This document shows, one piece after another, positions 29,097-38,019 of a DNA stretch of 48,039 nt. Below the pieces are notes generated by a model. It saw only the letters and a list, made by a program, of their open reading frames with translations. It was not told the origin of the DNA and ran no database searches. The stretch comes from an uncultured Myxococcales bacterium (GTDB lineage Bacteria > Myxococcota_A > UBA9042), in the NCBI GenBank assembly GCA_903955385.1, contig CAJBNH010000039.1, forward strand, positions 1 through 48,039, written 5' to 3'. Within the stretch, counting starts at the first letter, position 1; every line of letters begins with the position of its first letter. The translations under genes and the position numbers were made by a program.

Positions 29097-30521
29097 ATGA
29101 GCCACCTCGATGTGCGCGTCGCCTGCGCCGGCTGCCATCAGCCGGTCGGGTCTGACGTCGTTCTGCCGTTTCGCTGTGCCCAAGCCGACGCAGGGGATGA
29201 CGCAGATCACTTGTTGTTCCGCACCCTTCCGTCCAGTCCTGGCGATTCGCTGTGGACCGACGCGGGGACATTCGAGCCGTTCCTGCGCTACCGCCATCGC
29301 CTGTACAGCTACGCGGTGGCGCGGGCGCGGGGGCTGTCGGACGCGGAATTCGTTCAACTCGTTCAGGACTTGGACGCCCGCATCGTCCAGATTGACGAGG
29401 CCACGTTCACGCGAACCCCGCTGGTGCGTCTGGGCGAGGTCGAGGCCGTGCTGAATCTGGGCTCGGACAGTCGGCTGTTCGGCAAGGTCGACGCGACCAG
29501 CGTGTCGGGGTCGCACAAGGCCCGACATCTGTTCGGGATCATGCTGACCCTGCTGGTGCGGGAGCGGCTGGGCGATACCGTCGGGCGCAAGCCGCTTGCT
29601 ATCGCCAGCTGTGGCAACGCGGCCCTGGCGGCGGCGGTGGTCGCACGCGCAGCGGACTGGCCGCTGCAGGTGTTCGTGCCGCCGGACGCCGAGGCCGTCG
29701 TGCTGGACCGGCTGGCCAAGCTGGGTGCCTCGGTCGAGCTGTGTGCGCGGCAGCCCGGTCAGGCGGGCGACCCCACCGTCCTGCGCTTCCGTGAGGCCGT
29801 GGTGGCGGGGGCGCTGCCGTTCTGCTGTCAGGGCAACGAGAACGGTCTGACCATCGAAGGCGGCGAGACGCTGGGCTACGAGCTGGTCGAGCAGCTGCAC
29901 GAGCAGGGTGCGCGACTGGACCGCCTGCTGGTTCAGGTGGGTGGCGGCGCCCTGATGAGCGCCATTGTGCAGGGTCTGGAGCACGCGGTTGCGGTGGGCG
30001 CCCTGCCTGCCCTGCCCCGCATCCACGCCGTGCAAACCCGTGGCTGCTATCCCCTTGCGCGCGCTTGGGAAAATGCGGCAGCGGCGATCGAGGCGGAGGT
30101 CGACAAGTGTGGCTGTGGCGAGAAGCTGCCGGGCACGACGGCCCCGCTACCGCAGCGGGCAGCGTGGCTGCACAGGCACTTCGACAACTCCTGCACCGAC
30201 CGCGTGCTGGAGCGGATGCGCACCCATCGCTCCGACTTCATGTGGCCTTGGGAGGAAGTGCCGCACAGCGTGGCCCACGGCATTCTGGACGACGAAACGT
30301 ATGACTGGCGCGTGCTGGTCGAGGCGATGTTGCGGACCGGAGGCTGGCCGATCGTGATCGACGATCCGACCATCGTGCGCGCGCGCGCCTACAGCCGCGA
30401 CGCAACCGGCGTGACGATCAGCGCGACCGGCGCCGCTGGCCTTGGCGGCTTGCTGGCGCTGCGGGACGGCCTGTCGGCTGGCGAGCACGTGGCCCTGATC
30501 CTCTCAGGCCGCGACCGCTAG
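29097..30521 (+). CDS. Fold-type II PLP-dependent enzyme, threonine-synthase-like
   Basis: 474 residues. Begins with a small zinc-finger-like segment (Cys10, Cys13 in CAGCHQPVG and Cys27 in LPFRC), as in some threonine synthases. The PLP lysine is Lys141 in SVSGSHKARHLFG, followed by IASCGNAALAAAVVARAADW (Ser-x-x-Asn loop) and LVQVGGGALMSAIVQGLEHA (phosphate-binding Gly loop). A C-terminal segment from ATGVTISATGAAGLGG closes the fold. Active-site residues are intact. Tandem with the preceding gene, which suggests a two-enzyme amino-acid reaction; substrate cannot be read from sequence. Confidence 0.85.
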   Translation: MSHLDVRVACAGCHQPVGSDVVLPFRCAQADAGDDADHLLFRTLPSSPGDSLWTDAGTFEPFLRYRHRLYSYAVARARGLSDAEFVQLVQDLDARIVQIDEATFTRTPLVRLGEVEAVLNLGSDSRLFGKVDATSVSGSHKARHLFGIMLTLLVRERLGDTVGRKPLAIASCGNAALAAAVVARAADWPLQVFVPPDAEAVVLDRLAKLGASVELCARQPGQAGDPTVLRFREAVVAGALPFCCQGNENGLTIEGGETLGYELVEQLHEQGARLDRLLVQVGGGALMSAIVQGLEHAVAVGALPALPRIHAVQTRGCYPLARAWENAAAAIEAEVDKCGCGEKLPGTTAPLPQRAAWLHRHFDNSCTDRVLERMRTHRSDFMWPWEEVPHSVAHGILDDETYDWRVLVEAMLRTGGWPIVIDDPTIVRARAYSRDATGVTISATGAAGLGGLLALRDGLSAGEHVALILSGRDR

Positions 30522-30617
30522 CCGCCAACCCCCGCTTCGTGCTAGGAGATCTCCCGCACCGCTTCCCCCCGGCCGGCGGCAGAGCCGTTCTAACCTTTCG
30601 CAAGGCCGAGGTCCCCC

Positions 30618-31793
30618 ATGTCCGACCTGTTTCAACCCTCCGAAGAGCATGTTGCGCTGCGGGCCATGGTCCGCGAGTTCGCCGAGCGCGAGCTGCAGCC
30701 GCAAGCCGCCCAATTCGACCGCGAAGAGCGCTTCAACCTGCGCCTGTTCCGCAAGGCGGGCGATCTGGGGCTGTTGGGCCTGACGGTGCCGGATCGGTGG
30801 GGTGGCGCCGGCATGGACGCGACCGCAGCCGTCATCGCGCACGAAGAGCTGGCGGCCGTGGACCCGGGCTTCACGCTCGCGTACCTGGCCCACTCGATGC
30901 TGTTCGTGCACAACTTCTTTCAGAACGCGAACGACGACCAGCGCAAGCGCATCCTGCCCAAGGTGATCTCGGGCGAGTGGGTCGCGGGCATGGGCATGAC
31001 CGAGCCGCAGTTCGGTACCGACGCCTTGGGGATGACGACCTCTGCGGTGCGCAAGGGCGACGTGTACGTGTTGAACGGCGCCAAGATGTGGATCACCAAC
31101 GGCGCGATCGACGACCACGCGTTGGGCGACGTTTTCCTGATCTACGCGCGCACCTCTGCGGGCCATCGAGGCATCTCATCGTTTCTGGTGGAGAAGGGGA
31201 TGCCCGGCTTCCGTCTGGGCCAGAAGATCAAGGACAAGCTGGGGATGCGGGCGTCCGGCACGGCCGAGCTTGTGTTCGAGGACTGTCAGGTTCCGGTGGC
31301 CAACCTGCTGGGGGCCGAGGGCGAGTCGACGCTGCACATGATGCGAAACCTGGAGATCGAACGCTTGACCCTTGCCGCCATGAGCCTGGGCATCGCCCGC
31401 CGTTGCGTCGAGGTGATGAACCGCTATGCCAGCGAGCGCCACTCGTTTGGCCAGCCGCTGCGGTCGTTTGGGCAGATCCAGCGCCACATCGCAGAGTCGT
31501 ATGCGGAGTGGAAGGCGGGGCGCTCGTATGCCTACGCAACCGCCGCAGCGTTGGACCTGCACAGCACCGGCAACCGCATCGACTCGGACGGCGTGAAGCT
31601 GTACTGCGCGGCAATGGCCAAGAACGTAGCTGACCGCGCCATTCAGGTGCTGGGGGGTTACGGCTATGTCGGTGAGTACGACGTCGAGCGGCTGTGGCGC
31701 GATGCGAAGTTGCTCGAGATCGGCGGCGGCACCAATGAGGCGCACCACAAGAACATGACGAACGATCTCGCCAGGATCTCCATCCTGCGCTAG
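30618..31793 (+). CDS. Isovaleryl-CoA-dehydrogenase-like acyl-CoA dehydrogenase
   Basis: 391 residues, the normal length. FAD-dependent alpha/beta-dehydrogenation of a short acyl-CoA. The catalytic base is not at the usual C-terminal position (LLEIGGGTNE has Gly there) but at Glu248 in LEIERLTLA, as in isovaleryl-CoA dehydrogenase (LDLERL). Flavin region GMGMTEPQFGTDALGM departs from the usual TEPNAGSD. RHSFGQPLRSFGQIQ and QVLGGYGYVGEYDVERLWRD are family signatures. Leucine or branched-chain breakdown is likely. The adenosyltransferase for B12 lies 10 bases downstream, which fits propionyl/methylmalonyl-CoA handling. Confidence 0.9.
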   Translation: MSDLFQPSEEHVALRAMVREFAERELQPQAAQFDREERFNLRLFRKAGDLGLLGLTVPDRWGGAGMDATAAVIAHEELAAVDPGFTLAYLAHSMLFVHNFFQNANDDQRKRILPKVISGEWVAGMGMTEPQFGTDALGMTTSAVRKGDVYVLNGAKMWITNGAIDDHALGDVFLIYARTSAGHRGISSFLVEKGMPGFRLGQKIKDKLGMRASGTAELVFEDCQVPVANLLGAEGESTLHMMRNLEIERLTLAAMSLGIARRCVEVMNRYASERHSFGQPLRSFGQIQRHIAESYAEWKAGRSYAYATAAALDLHSTGNRIDSDGVKLYCAAMAKNVADRAIQVLGGYGYVGEYDVERLWRDAKLLEIGGGTNEAHHKNMTNDLARISILR

Positions 31794-31803
31794 CCGGAGC
31801 CGT

Positions 31804-32382
31804 ATGGTCGTCCTCAATCGCATCTACACACGCACCGGCGATGACGGCACCACCTCGCTGGTCGGCGGCGAGCGGGTCGGCAAGGACGACCCACGCATCT
31901 GCGCCTACGGCACGGTCGACGAACTGAACGCAACGCTGGGCATGGCCCGCGACCAGAACGTGCGGTATGGCCACGATGATTTGGCGCGCGCCCGGCTGGA
32001 AACGTTGCTGTATGGCATCCAGCAGAAACTGTTCGATTTGGGCTCCAGCCTGGCGACCCGTCTGGAGAGCCGCTTCGCCGGTCAGCCCGTGGTGGTCGCG
32101 GACGATGTCACTGCGTTGGAGCAGGCGATCGACGAGCTGAACGCCGAGCTGCCGCCGCTGCGGTCCTTCGTGCTGCCCGGGGGTGGGCCGGTGGCGTCGA
32201 CCCTGCATCTGGCGCGCACGGTGTGCCGGCGGGCAGAGCGCGAGGCGCTGCATCTGTCGCGGCTGGAGCCGGTCAGCCCCGACGATCTGATGTACCTGAA
32301 TCGCCTGAGCGACCTGTTGTTCGTCGCCAGCCGGTGGATCGCCCGACGCAACGGCGAGCCCGAGCCGCTGTGGCAGCGGTGA
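31804..32382 (+). CDS. Cob(I)alamin adenosyltransferase, PduO/MMAB type
   Basis: 192 residues. Transfers adenosine from ATP to cob(I)alamin to make adenosylcobalamin. N-terminal ATP site YTRTGDDGTTSLVGGERVGK, then AYGTVDELNATLGMA, and the C-terminal helices with RSFVLPGGGPVASTLHLART and CRRAEREALHL: the usual trimeric PduO signatures. AGCCGGAGCC precedes the ATG. It lies 10 bases after the acyl-CoA dehydrogenase, suggesting that its coenzyme serves methylmalonyl-CoA mutase or a related mutase encoded elsewhere. Confidence 0.95.
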   Translation: MVVLNRIYTRTGDDGTTSLVGGERVGKDDPRICAYGTVDELNATLGMARDQNVRYGHDDLARARLETLLYGIQQKLFDLGSSLATRLESRFAGQPVVVADDVTALEQAIDELNAELPPLRSFVLPGGGPVASTLHLARTVCRRAEREALHLSRLEPVSPDDLMYLNRLSDLLFVASRWIARRNGEPEPLWQR

Positions 32383-32394
32383 CCGCTTAGATCT

Positions 32395-33918
32395 CTACGG
32401 ATTCATGCAGAATTTCGAACTTGCCGAGGCGCTGGACTGACACGTCATCAGCGAGGGGCAGTCGAAGTCCACGCTGCAGGTGCGCAGGCACAGCGACACG
32501 CCGATGTCGACGCAGATCGTGCCGAATGGACACGCCACGGCGCCGCCGCAGGTCGCCGCGCAGTAGCCTGCGGTGCCCTGCTTGTTGGCAAAGCAGTTCT
32601 TGGACAGGCAGTCGGACGAGGCCGTGCAGGGCGCTCCGGCGGTGGACTTGGGTCGCGGAGCGCAGGCGTAACCCAGCATCGCCGGGGTGCCCGGGGGCGG
32701 AATCGGCTGTCCGTACAGGCACTCGAGGTCGGGCACGCCGCCGCAGCTCGCAGCGTCGCCCGGTCCCTGACAATTGGGCTGGCAGCTGCCGTTGTAGTTG
32801 GAGCCGCTGGCGGGGACGCACACACCGCCCGACGGGCACGGCTTGTCGCCAGAGCATGGTGCGCCGCAGATGCCCTTCTCGGCTGCAGCCGCCAGCTTGC
32901 ACGGCCCGGCGGCCCCGCACTGGGCGTCGTTCAGGCACGAGGTGCCGCCAATCGCGCACGTGCCCTTGGCGAAGATGCTGCACAGCTTGGACTCGCAGTC
33001 GAGATCGGCCAGACAGGGGCCTCCGACGGGCGACGCCTTGGCCGTGTCCAGACACACCTTGACCGCCTTCTTGCCCAGATCGGTCTTGGCGACGCAGGAG
33101 CGCGGGTCTTTGCTGGGGATCTGGCAGTCTCCGTCCACCGCGCACGACTTCAGGCACATGGGCTTGCCGTTGCGCAACACGCACGCAGAGCCCGCGTCAC
33201 ACGGATCGTCGACGCCGCAGCCGACCCGCGCGCAGTAGCCGCCGGGGATGTCCGTCAGGCAGGTGGACGAGCCGGCACAGTCGAGCGCTTTCTCACACGC
33301 AAACCCGAGCGGGCTGGAGCCACCCGGCAGGCACATCGACGCCTCGATGCCACCAAAGTCCTGGGTCATGCGCTTGCAGCCGTAGCCGTCGCCCTTGCGG
33401 CAGTCCGCGTCGGTGTCGCAGCCCTGGGCACAGGACTGGGTGAACTCGGTCTGGCCCCAGCACACCGACGACCCGGGGCAGTAGGTGCCGGGCGCGTCGC
33501 AATTCGTGATGGTGCAGTAGCCCTTGGGCCAGTTGAAGCATGACAGGCCGGGCAGGCAGTCGAAGTCGTCGATGCACGCAGAGCCCACGGCCATGGTGCC
33601 GGTCGGGGGCAGCTCCTTGACGTCCTGCTTCAGGTCGGGACCGGTATCGACGGCGTCGTCCGTGGCGTCGAGGTCAACGTCCTCTGCGGTTTCCTCGGTG
33701 TCCTGGCCATCCTTGGGGGTGAAGCTGTCGACGATGGTGGTATCGGTTGGCGTGGTGTCTTTCTTGGTGTCGGTGGCGTCCTTGACGTCGGGTTGTTGCT
33801 CGGACGCGATCTCGTGACACTCCTTGCCGACGGCGTAATAGCCCGCCGGACAGAGGACGATCTCGTTTCCGCAAGCGGACATGGCAAGGGCCAGCACGGC
33901 ACAGGTGGCAAGTCGCAT
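32395..33918 (-). CDS. Large Cys-rich lipoprotein with Asp/Thr linker
   Basis: 507 residues. Lipobox AVLALAMSACGN (Cys16), a short Cys pair, then an Asp/Thr/Lys-rich linker (about 42-105: DATDTKKDTTPTDTTIVDSF). The rest carries about 40 cysteines in loosely repeated units such as ACIDDFDCLPGLSCF, CDTDADCRKGDGYGC, PCLADLDCESKLC and CTASSDCLSKNCF, the C-x(4-6)-DC-x(4-5)-C style common in delta-like genomes. Expected to be on the cell surface. It is divergent from the GH57 gene across 209 bases and could share regulation with it. Function unknown. Confidence 0.78.
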   Translation of the reverse strand: MRLATCAVLALAMSACGNEIVLCPAGYYAVGKECHEIASEQQPDVKDATDTKKDTTPTDTTIVDSFTPKDGQDTEETAEDVDLDATDDAVDTGPDLKQDVKELPPTGTMAVGSACIDDFDCLPGLSCFNWPKGYCTITNCDAPGTYCPGSSVCWGQTEFTQSCAQGCDTDADCRKGDGYGCKRMTQDFGGIEASMCLPGGSSPLGFACEKALDCAGSSTCLTDIPGGYCARVGCGVDDPCDAGSACVLRNGKPMCLKSCAVDGDCQIPSKDPRSCVAKTDLGKKAVKVCLDTAKASPVGGPCLADLDCESKLCSIFAKGTCAIGGTSCLNDAQCGAAGPCKLAAAAEKGICGAPCSGDKPCPSGGVCVPASGSNYNGSCQPNCQGPGDAASCGGVPDLECLYGQPIPPPGTPAMLGYACAPRPKSTAGAPCTASSDCLSKNCFANKQGTAGYCAATCGGAVACPFGTICVDIGVSLCLRTCSVDFDCPSLMTCQSSASASSKFCMNP

Positions 33919-34082
33919 GTCGGAACGCTCCCCCAGAATGGACGCCGGCCGGGCCGGTGCCCCGAATCATGCGGATGCTTGGCGGGAAAGGCAACGGACG
34001 CGCCCACAGCCCGGCGGGGTACGCGCCCCCCGAATCCGCATCGAAAGCGTCACGGCGCCCTGTGCGCGGCCTTGCCGTGGGC

Positions 34083-34088
34083 TATACT
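34083..34088 (+). promoter_or_regulatory. Possible -10 element of the GH57 gene
   Basis: TATACT in the context GGGCTATACTCG, 40 bases before the GTG start. No convincing -35 is seen 16-18 bases upstream, but the same context precedes the 13891 gene. Confidence 0.3.
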
Positions 34089-34127
34089 CGGCGACTGCGA
34101 ATCTCCCTCCCCCCGCGAGGCAATCCC

Positions 34128-37100
34128 GTGGCCAAGATCTTCCTCCCGCTCGCCCGGACCGCTGCCCTGACGACGCTGGCGCTCCTTCTGCTTTCGATGG
34201 GTTGCGTCCGCACGCCCGACGAACTGGCGCGCAACGCCTCGGGTGACCCTTGGCACTCGCCTGCCGCGGACTACAACGCCACGCTGGACGGCGGCCCGCT
34301 GCTGGACGTGCCGGTCACCGATGTGGAGTGGCCTCAGGACACGCTGACGGACGCCCTGCCCGACGGCACCGATCTGCCCGACACGACACCGGATCTCGTC
34401 GACGGCTCGGACATCGCCCTGCCCGACACCGACATCCTCGACACCGACATCCTCGACACCGACACCGTGACATGGCCGACAGGCCCCGCGACCTTCCTCA
34501 GCGCTGCGTCTCCCGACGGCGTTCAGGTGCGCGCCCGCTTCAACAAGCCGCTGGACGTGCAGAAGGGCCAGGACCCCACCGCGTGGAGCATCACCGGTTC
34601 CGACAACTCGTCGTTGGCCGTGGCCTCGGTCAAGGTCCTGATCGACAAGCCGATCGCCGAGCTGACGCTGGCCGCCAACGCCAAGCCCAACCCCGCGGTG
34701 ACGTACTACCTGCTGCCCAGCAAGGCCAAGCTCAAGGCCGCAGACGGACAGGCCCTTTCGTCGTCGACGACCAAGCTGAAGATCACGCGCACGGTCTACC
34801 TGCAGCTGCTGTTCCACCAGCACCAGCCGACCTATCTGGACCCGGTCGGCGACGTCCTGATGTCGCCCTGGGTTCGCAAGCACGCGACCAAGGACTACTA
34901 CGACATGGCCTCGATTCTCGAGGGGTATCCGAACGTGCACCTGACGATGAACCTGACGGCCGTGCTGCTCAATCAGCTGCTGCCCTACTACGTCGACCGC
35001 ATGGGTCCGTTCGTCGATACCAAGGCCACCACCATGGACGTCGCGGGCTTTCTGGCCAAGTGGAAGGGGCACACCGACCCGTGGGTCGATCTGCTGCTGG
35101 AACCGACGCCGTCGCCCGAAACGGCGACCGAGAAGCAGCTGGGCCTGCTGTACGCCGACCCGTGGAGCTGCGTGTCGACTGCGCCCGTGCTGATGGACCG
35201 CTTTCCCGACTACAAGAAGCTGCGGGAGAAGAATCCGGCGACCTACACCCAAGCCGACTTCCTGGGGCTGAAGTTCTGGTTCGAGATCGCGTGGATGGAC
35301 CCCGACTTCCTGCAGGGTCCGGTGACGCTGGCGACTGGCGACGTGGTGAACCTGACCGACTTCCTGCAGCCGCTTGCGGGCGGCAAGTACGGGCTGAAGG
35401 TGCCGCTGACCGACGAGCTGGCGCGCCGTGTCGTTGTGGAAGAGTACAAGATCATGAAGGCCGTGGTGCCCATCCACAAGAAGCTGGCCTATCACCCGGT
35501 CGAGCACACGGGCCAGATCGAGCTGACGACGACCCCCTTCTACCACCCGATCCTGCCGCTGGTGCAGGACACGAACCTGATGAGCCAGGGTCAGCCGTTC
35601 GACGCCAAGCCCGCGTCCCCCTTCAGCTATCCCAAGGACGCCGCAGCGCAGGTCGGCCGTGCGGTGGCGTACTTCGAGGACCTGTTCGGCGAGAAGCCGC
35701 GCGGCATGTGGCCGGGCGAAGGGTCGGTCGCAGAGGCGGTCGTACAGCACTTCGTCCAGCACAAGGTCATGTGGGTCGCCACCGACCAGCAGGTGATGGC
35801 GCAAAGCGGCCAGTCGCCCGGCGGCGCCCCGCAGAACCCCTTTCAGGTGGACGTGGACACGGCGTCGGGTTCCGGAGGGTCGACCGAGGACGTTCTGGGC
35901 GTCTATTTCCGCAACACCCAGATGTCCAACGACATCGGCTTCAAGTACCAAGGCATGGCGGGTGAGGACTCGTCCAACGACCTGATCAAGAACGTCAACG
36001 CCCAAGCCCCGTCGTTCGGTTCGTCGGAAGACCGCGTGATCACACTGATCCTCGACGGTGAGAACGCGTGGGAAACGTTCGTGATCGAGCACGACGGCAA
36101 GGGCTTCTTCCACAAGCTGTACAGCAAGCTGGAGCTGGCCTTCCAGACCGGCGAGATCGTCACCGTCACCGGCAGCGAGTACCTGATGGGCAACCCGGAG
36201 CGCGGTGTGCCGGCTCACCCGGTCGAGAAGCTCAAGGAGCTCGAGCCGCTGTTCCCGGGCTCGTGGATCGGCGGCACGTTCTCGACGTGGATCGGCGAGG
36301 GCGAGGAGAACGTCGCGTGGGGCTACCTGCTGCAGGCGCGCAATGATCTGGCCAAGAGCGGACTTGTGCAGCCCGACCCGTACTTGAAGCGTCCGGTCGA
36401 CACCAAGTCCGCCGACTACCACATCTGGGTTGCGTTCGACGAGATCTATGCGGCAGAGGGGTCGGACTGGTTTTGGTGGTACGGGTCCGACATGACCTCG
36501 CCCAGCAACGACGACTCGCCGTTCGACCAGGGCTTCCGCGCGCACCTGGGCGGCATGTACCTGCACATGAATCAGGCGCTGACGCTGCAGGGCAAGCCGA
36601 CCATCACGCCGCCCGAGTTCAAGCCCATCATTCAGGCCAACCCGCAAGCCCCCTTGGCGCCTTTGGATCCGCCGCCGACGCTGGACGGGCTGTTCACGCC
36701 GAACGAGGGGGAGTGGACCGTTGACGGTGGCTTCTTCTTCGACTCCGACACCTCGGGGGCAGAGGCATCGCCCGACGACTGGTTTGCGACCGTCTACTAC
36801 GGCTTCGGCAAGCAGGACGCCAAGGAAGGCGTGTTCGTCGGTCTGGCCCACAACTGGAACCTGACGACCTTGTCCAAGGGTGGCATCGGCCTGTACTTCT
36901 CGAACAAGCACATCGTGAACGCCGCAACCGGACAAGTGACGGAGGAAGCGGGCGTGAACAAGAGCCGCAACGGCGACACCCTGAGCTTCAAGGGCAAGGG
37001 CGCCGCCCGCGAACTGTGGATCGACCTGAAGAACGGCAAGGCAACGCCTGAGTGGCGCAAGAGCGACGGCACGGCCAACTGGACGGGCATCGCGGCGTCG

Positions 37101-37748
37101 GCGTTCGGCGGCAAGGTGGGAGGCCCGGTGACCGGCGGCAAGCTGCTGGAAGTCTTCATCCCGTATACGGATCTCGGGATCTCGGCCGGCGATCCGCTGC
37201 AAATGCAGCTGGTGTTTACCAAGGACGGCGTGACGAAGGACCTGGCCCCGTCGCTGGAGGCCCGACTGCTGGTCGAGGACCCGACGCTGGCCGTGTTCGT
37301 GACCTTCCAGTGCGACGCGAGGGGAGCGACGGCAAGCAATCCCCCGCTGGACGCCTTCGGACCGATCTACAACTGGCCGCCGCCAAACGGAAAGGGCATC
37401 GTCTACATCACGGGCAACGACCCCAAGCTGGGCATGAAGGCCAAGTGGGTGCCCAATAAGATCGGCCTGCGAGACGATGGTCTGTCGGGAGACGAGAAGG
37501 CCGGCGACAGCATCTGGTCAGGCGTGTTCGCGTTCCCGCAGGGTGCAAGCCTGAAGTACAAGTACACGATTGGCCTGCCCGAGAACGAAGGCCAGTGGGC
37601 GGGAACCGAAGAGTTCCCCCTGACTGAGCGCGGCATCGAGATCACCAAAGACCCGACCAAGAAGAAGATGAGCGTGTCGGACGTGTTCGCCGACCGCCCG
37701 CCGGTGTCGGGTCAGCAGGGCACCAAGACGGTCATCAAGGCGCTGTAG
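34128..37748 (+). CDS. GH57-family glycoside hydrolase, lipid-anchored
   Basis: 1206 residues from a GTG (GAGG upstream). Lipobox LLLLSMGC (Cys26); Asp/Thr linker (about 55-117); an Ig-like Big_5 domain (about 118-220); then a GH57 catalytic region (about 222-760) with LFHQHQPTY (230-236), YHPILPLV (472-479), MWPGEGS (Glu531, likely nucleophile) and LDGENAWE (Asp643 region). Residues about 860-1065 look like a DOMON/glucodextranase-type sugar-binding domain, and the last 130 (VYITGNDPKLGMKAKWVPNK) like a CBM20 or starch-binding-type module. It probably degrades alpha-glucans at the cell surface. Amylopullulanase-like activity is inferred, not shown. Confidence 0.88.
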   Translation: MAKIFLPLARTAALTTLALLLLSMGCVRTPDELARNASGDPWHSPAADYNATLDGGPLLDVPVTDVEWPQDTLTDALPDGTDLPDTTPDLVDGSDIALPDTDILDTDILDTDTVTWPTGPATFLSAASPDGVQVRARFNKPLDVQKGQDPTAWSITGSDNSSLAVASVKVLIDKPIAELTLAANAKPNPAVTYYLLPSKAKLKAADGQALSSSTTKLKITRTVYLQLLFHQHQPTYLDPVGDVLMSPWVRKHATKDYYDMASILEGYPNVHLTMNLTAVLLNQLLPYYVDRMGPFVDTKATTMDVAGFLAKWKGHTDPWVDLLLEPTPSPETATEKQLGLLYADPWSCVSTAPVLMDRFPDYKKLREKNPATYTQADFLGLKFWFEIAWMDPDFLQGPVTLATGDVVNLTDFLQPLAGGKYGLKVPLTDELARRVVVEEYKIMKAVVPIHKKLAYHPVEHTGQIELTTTPFYHPILPLVQDTNLMSQGQPFDAKPASPFSYPKDAAAQVGRAVAYFEDLFGEKPRGMWPGEGSVAEAVVQHFVQHKVMWVATDQQVMAQSGQSPGGAPQNPFQVDVDTASGSGGSTEDVLGVYFRNTQMSNDIGFKYQGMAGEDSSNDLIKNVNAQAPSFGSSEDRVITLILDGENAWETFVIEHDGKGFFHKLYSKLELAFQTGEIVTVTGSEYLMGNPERGVPAHPVEKLKELEPLFPGSWIGGTFSTWIGEGEENVAWGYLLQARNDLAKSGLVQPDPYLKRPVDTKSADYHIWVAFDEIYAAEGSDWFWWYGSDMTSPSNDDSPFDQGFRAHLGGMYLHMNQALTLQGKPTITPPEFKPIIQANPQAPLAPLDPPPTLDGLFTPNEGEWTVDGGFFFDSDTSGAEASPDDWFATVYYGFGKQDAKEGVFVGLAHNWNLTTLSKGGIGLYFSNKHIVNAATGQVTEEAGVNKSRNGDTLSFKGKGAARELWIDLKNGKATPEWRKSDGTANWTGIAASAFGGKVGGPVTGGKLLEVFIPYTDLGISAGDPLQMQLVFTKDGVTKDLAPSLEARLLVEDPTLAVFVTFQCDARGATASNPPLDAFGPIYNWPPPNGKGIVYITGNDPKLGMKAKWVPNKIGLRDDGLSGDEKAGDSIWSGVFAFPQGASLKYKYTIGLPENEGQWAGTEEFPLTERGIEITKDPTKKKMSVSDVFADRPPVSGQQGTKTVIKAL
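34425..34463 (+). repeat. 15-bp tandem repeat in the linker of the GH57 lipoprotein
   Basis: GACACCGACATCCTC repeated 2.6 times in frame, encoding DTDIL-DTDIL-DTD. Slippage here would change linker length without breaking the frame. Confidence 0.75.
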
Positions 37749-38019
37749 TCACGGTCGAGGCGGCGGACGAAGCTCGCCTCTCCCGTCCTCGAAGCGTGCG
37801 CCAGTCCTCAGCCCCACGTCATGAGTCATCGCGCGTGGATCGGGGAGTCGCCATCCCCGTTCTGCCATCGCAATGGTCAGGCGTTCCAAATGGTTATGGA
37901 ATGTGCAGGGCGGACGCGCAGCAGCGCAGGGGCAGAGGCGACAAGGACTGCGCCTCAGGTGGCGTTGGCCCCGCTGAACACGTCGCCATGGCTGGGGATT
38001 GTCGAGGAACTCGCTGTTC
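37749..38019. other. 271-base convergent intergenic region
   Basis: Lies between the stops of the GH57 gene and the SMB-domain lipoprotein. No reading frame of protein-like composition, no clear terminator hairpin with a U-run; I see nothing definite in it. Confidence 0.5.

Noticed and set aside
34050-37202. 1050-residue minus-strand open frame opposite the GH57 gene
   Set aside because: Composition (His/Arg/Gly/Val-rich without domains) is what antisense of a GC-rich gene gives; the GH57 motifs are on the plus strand.
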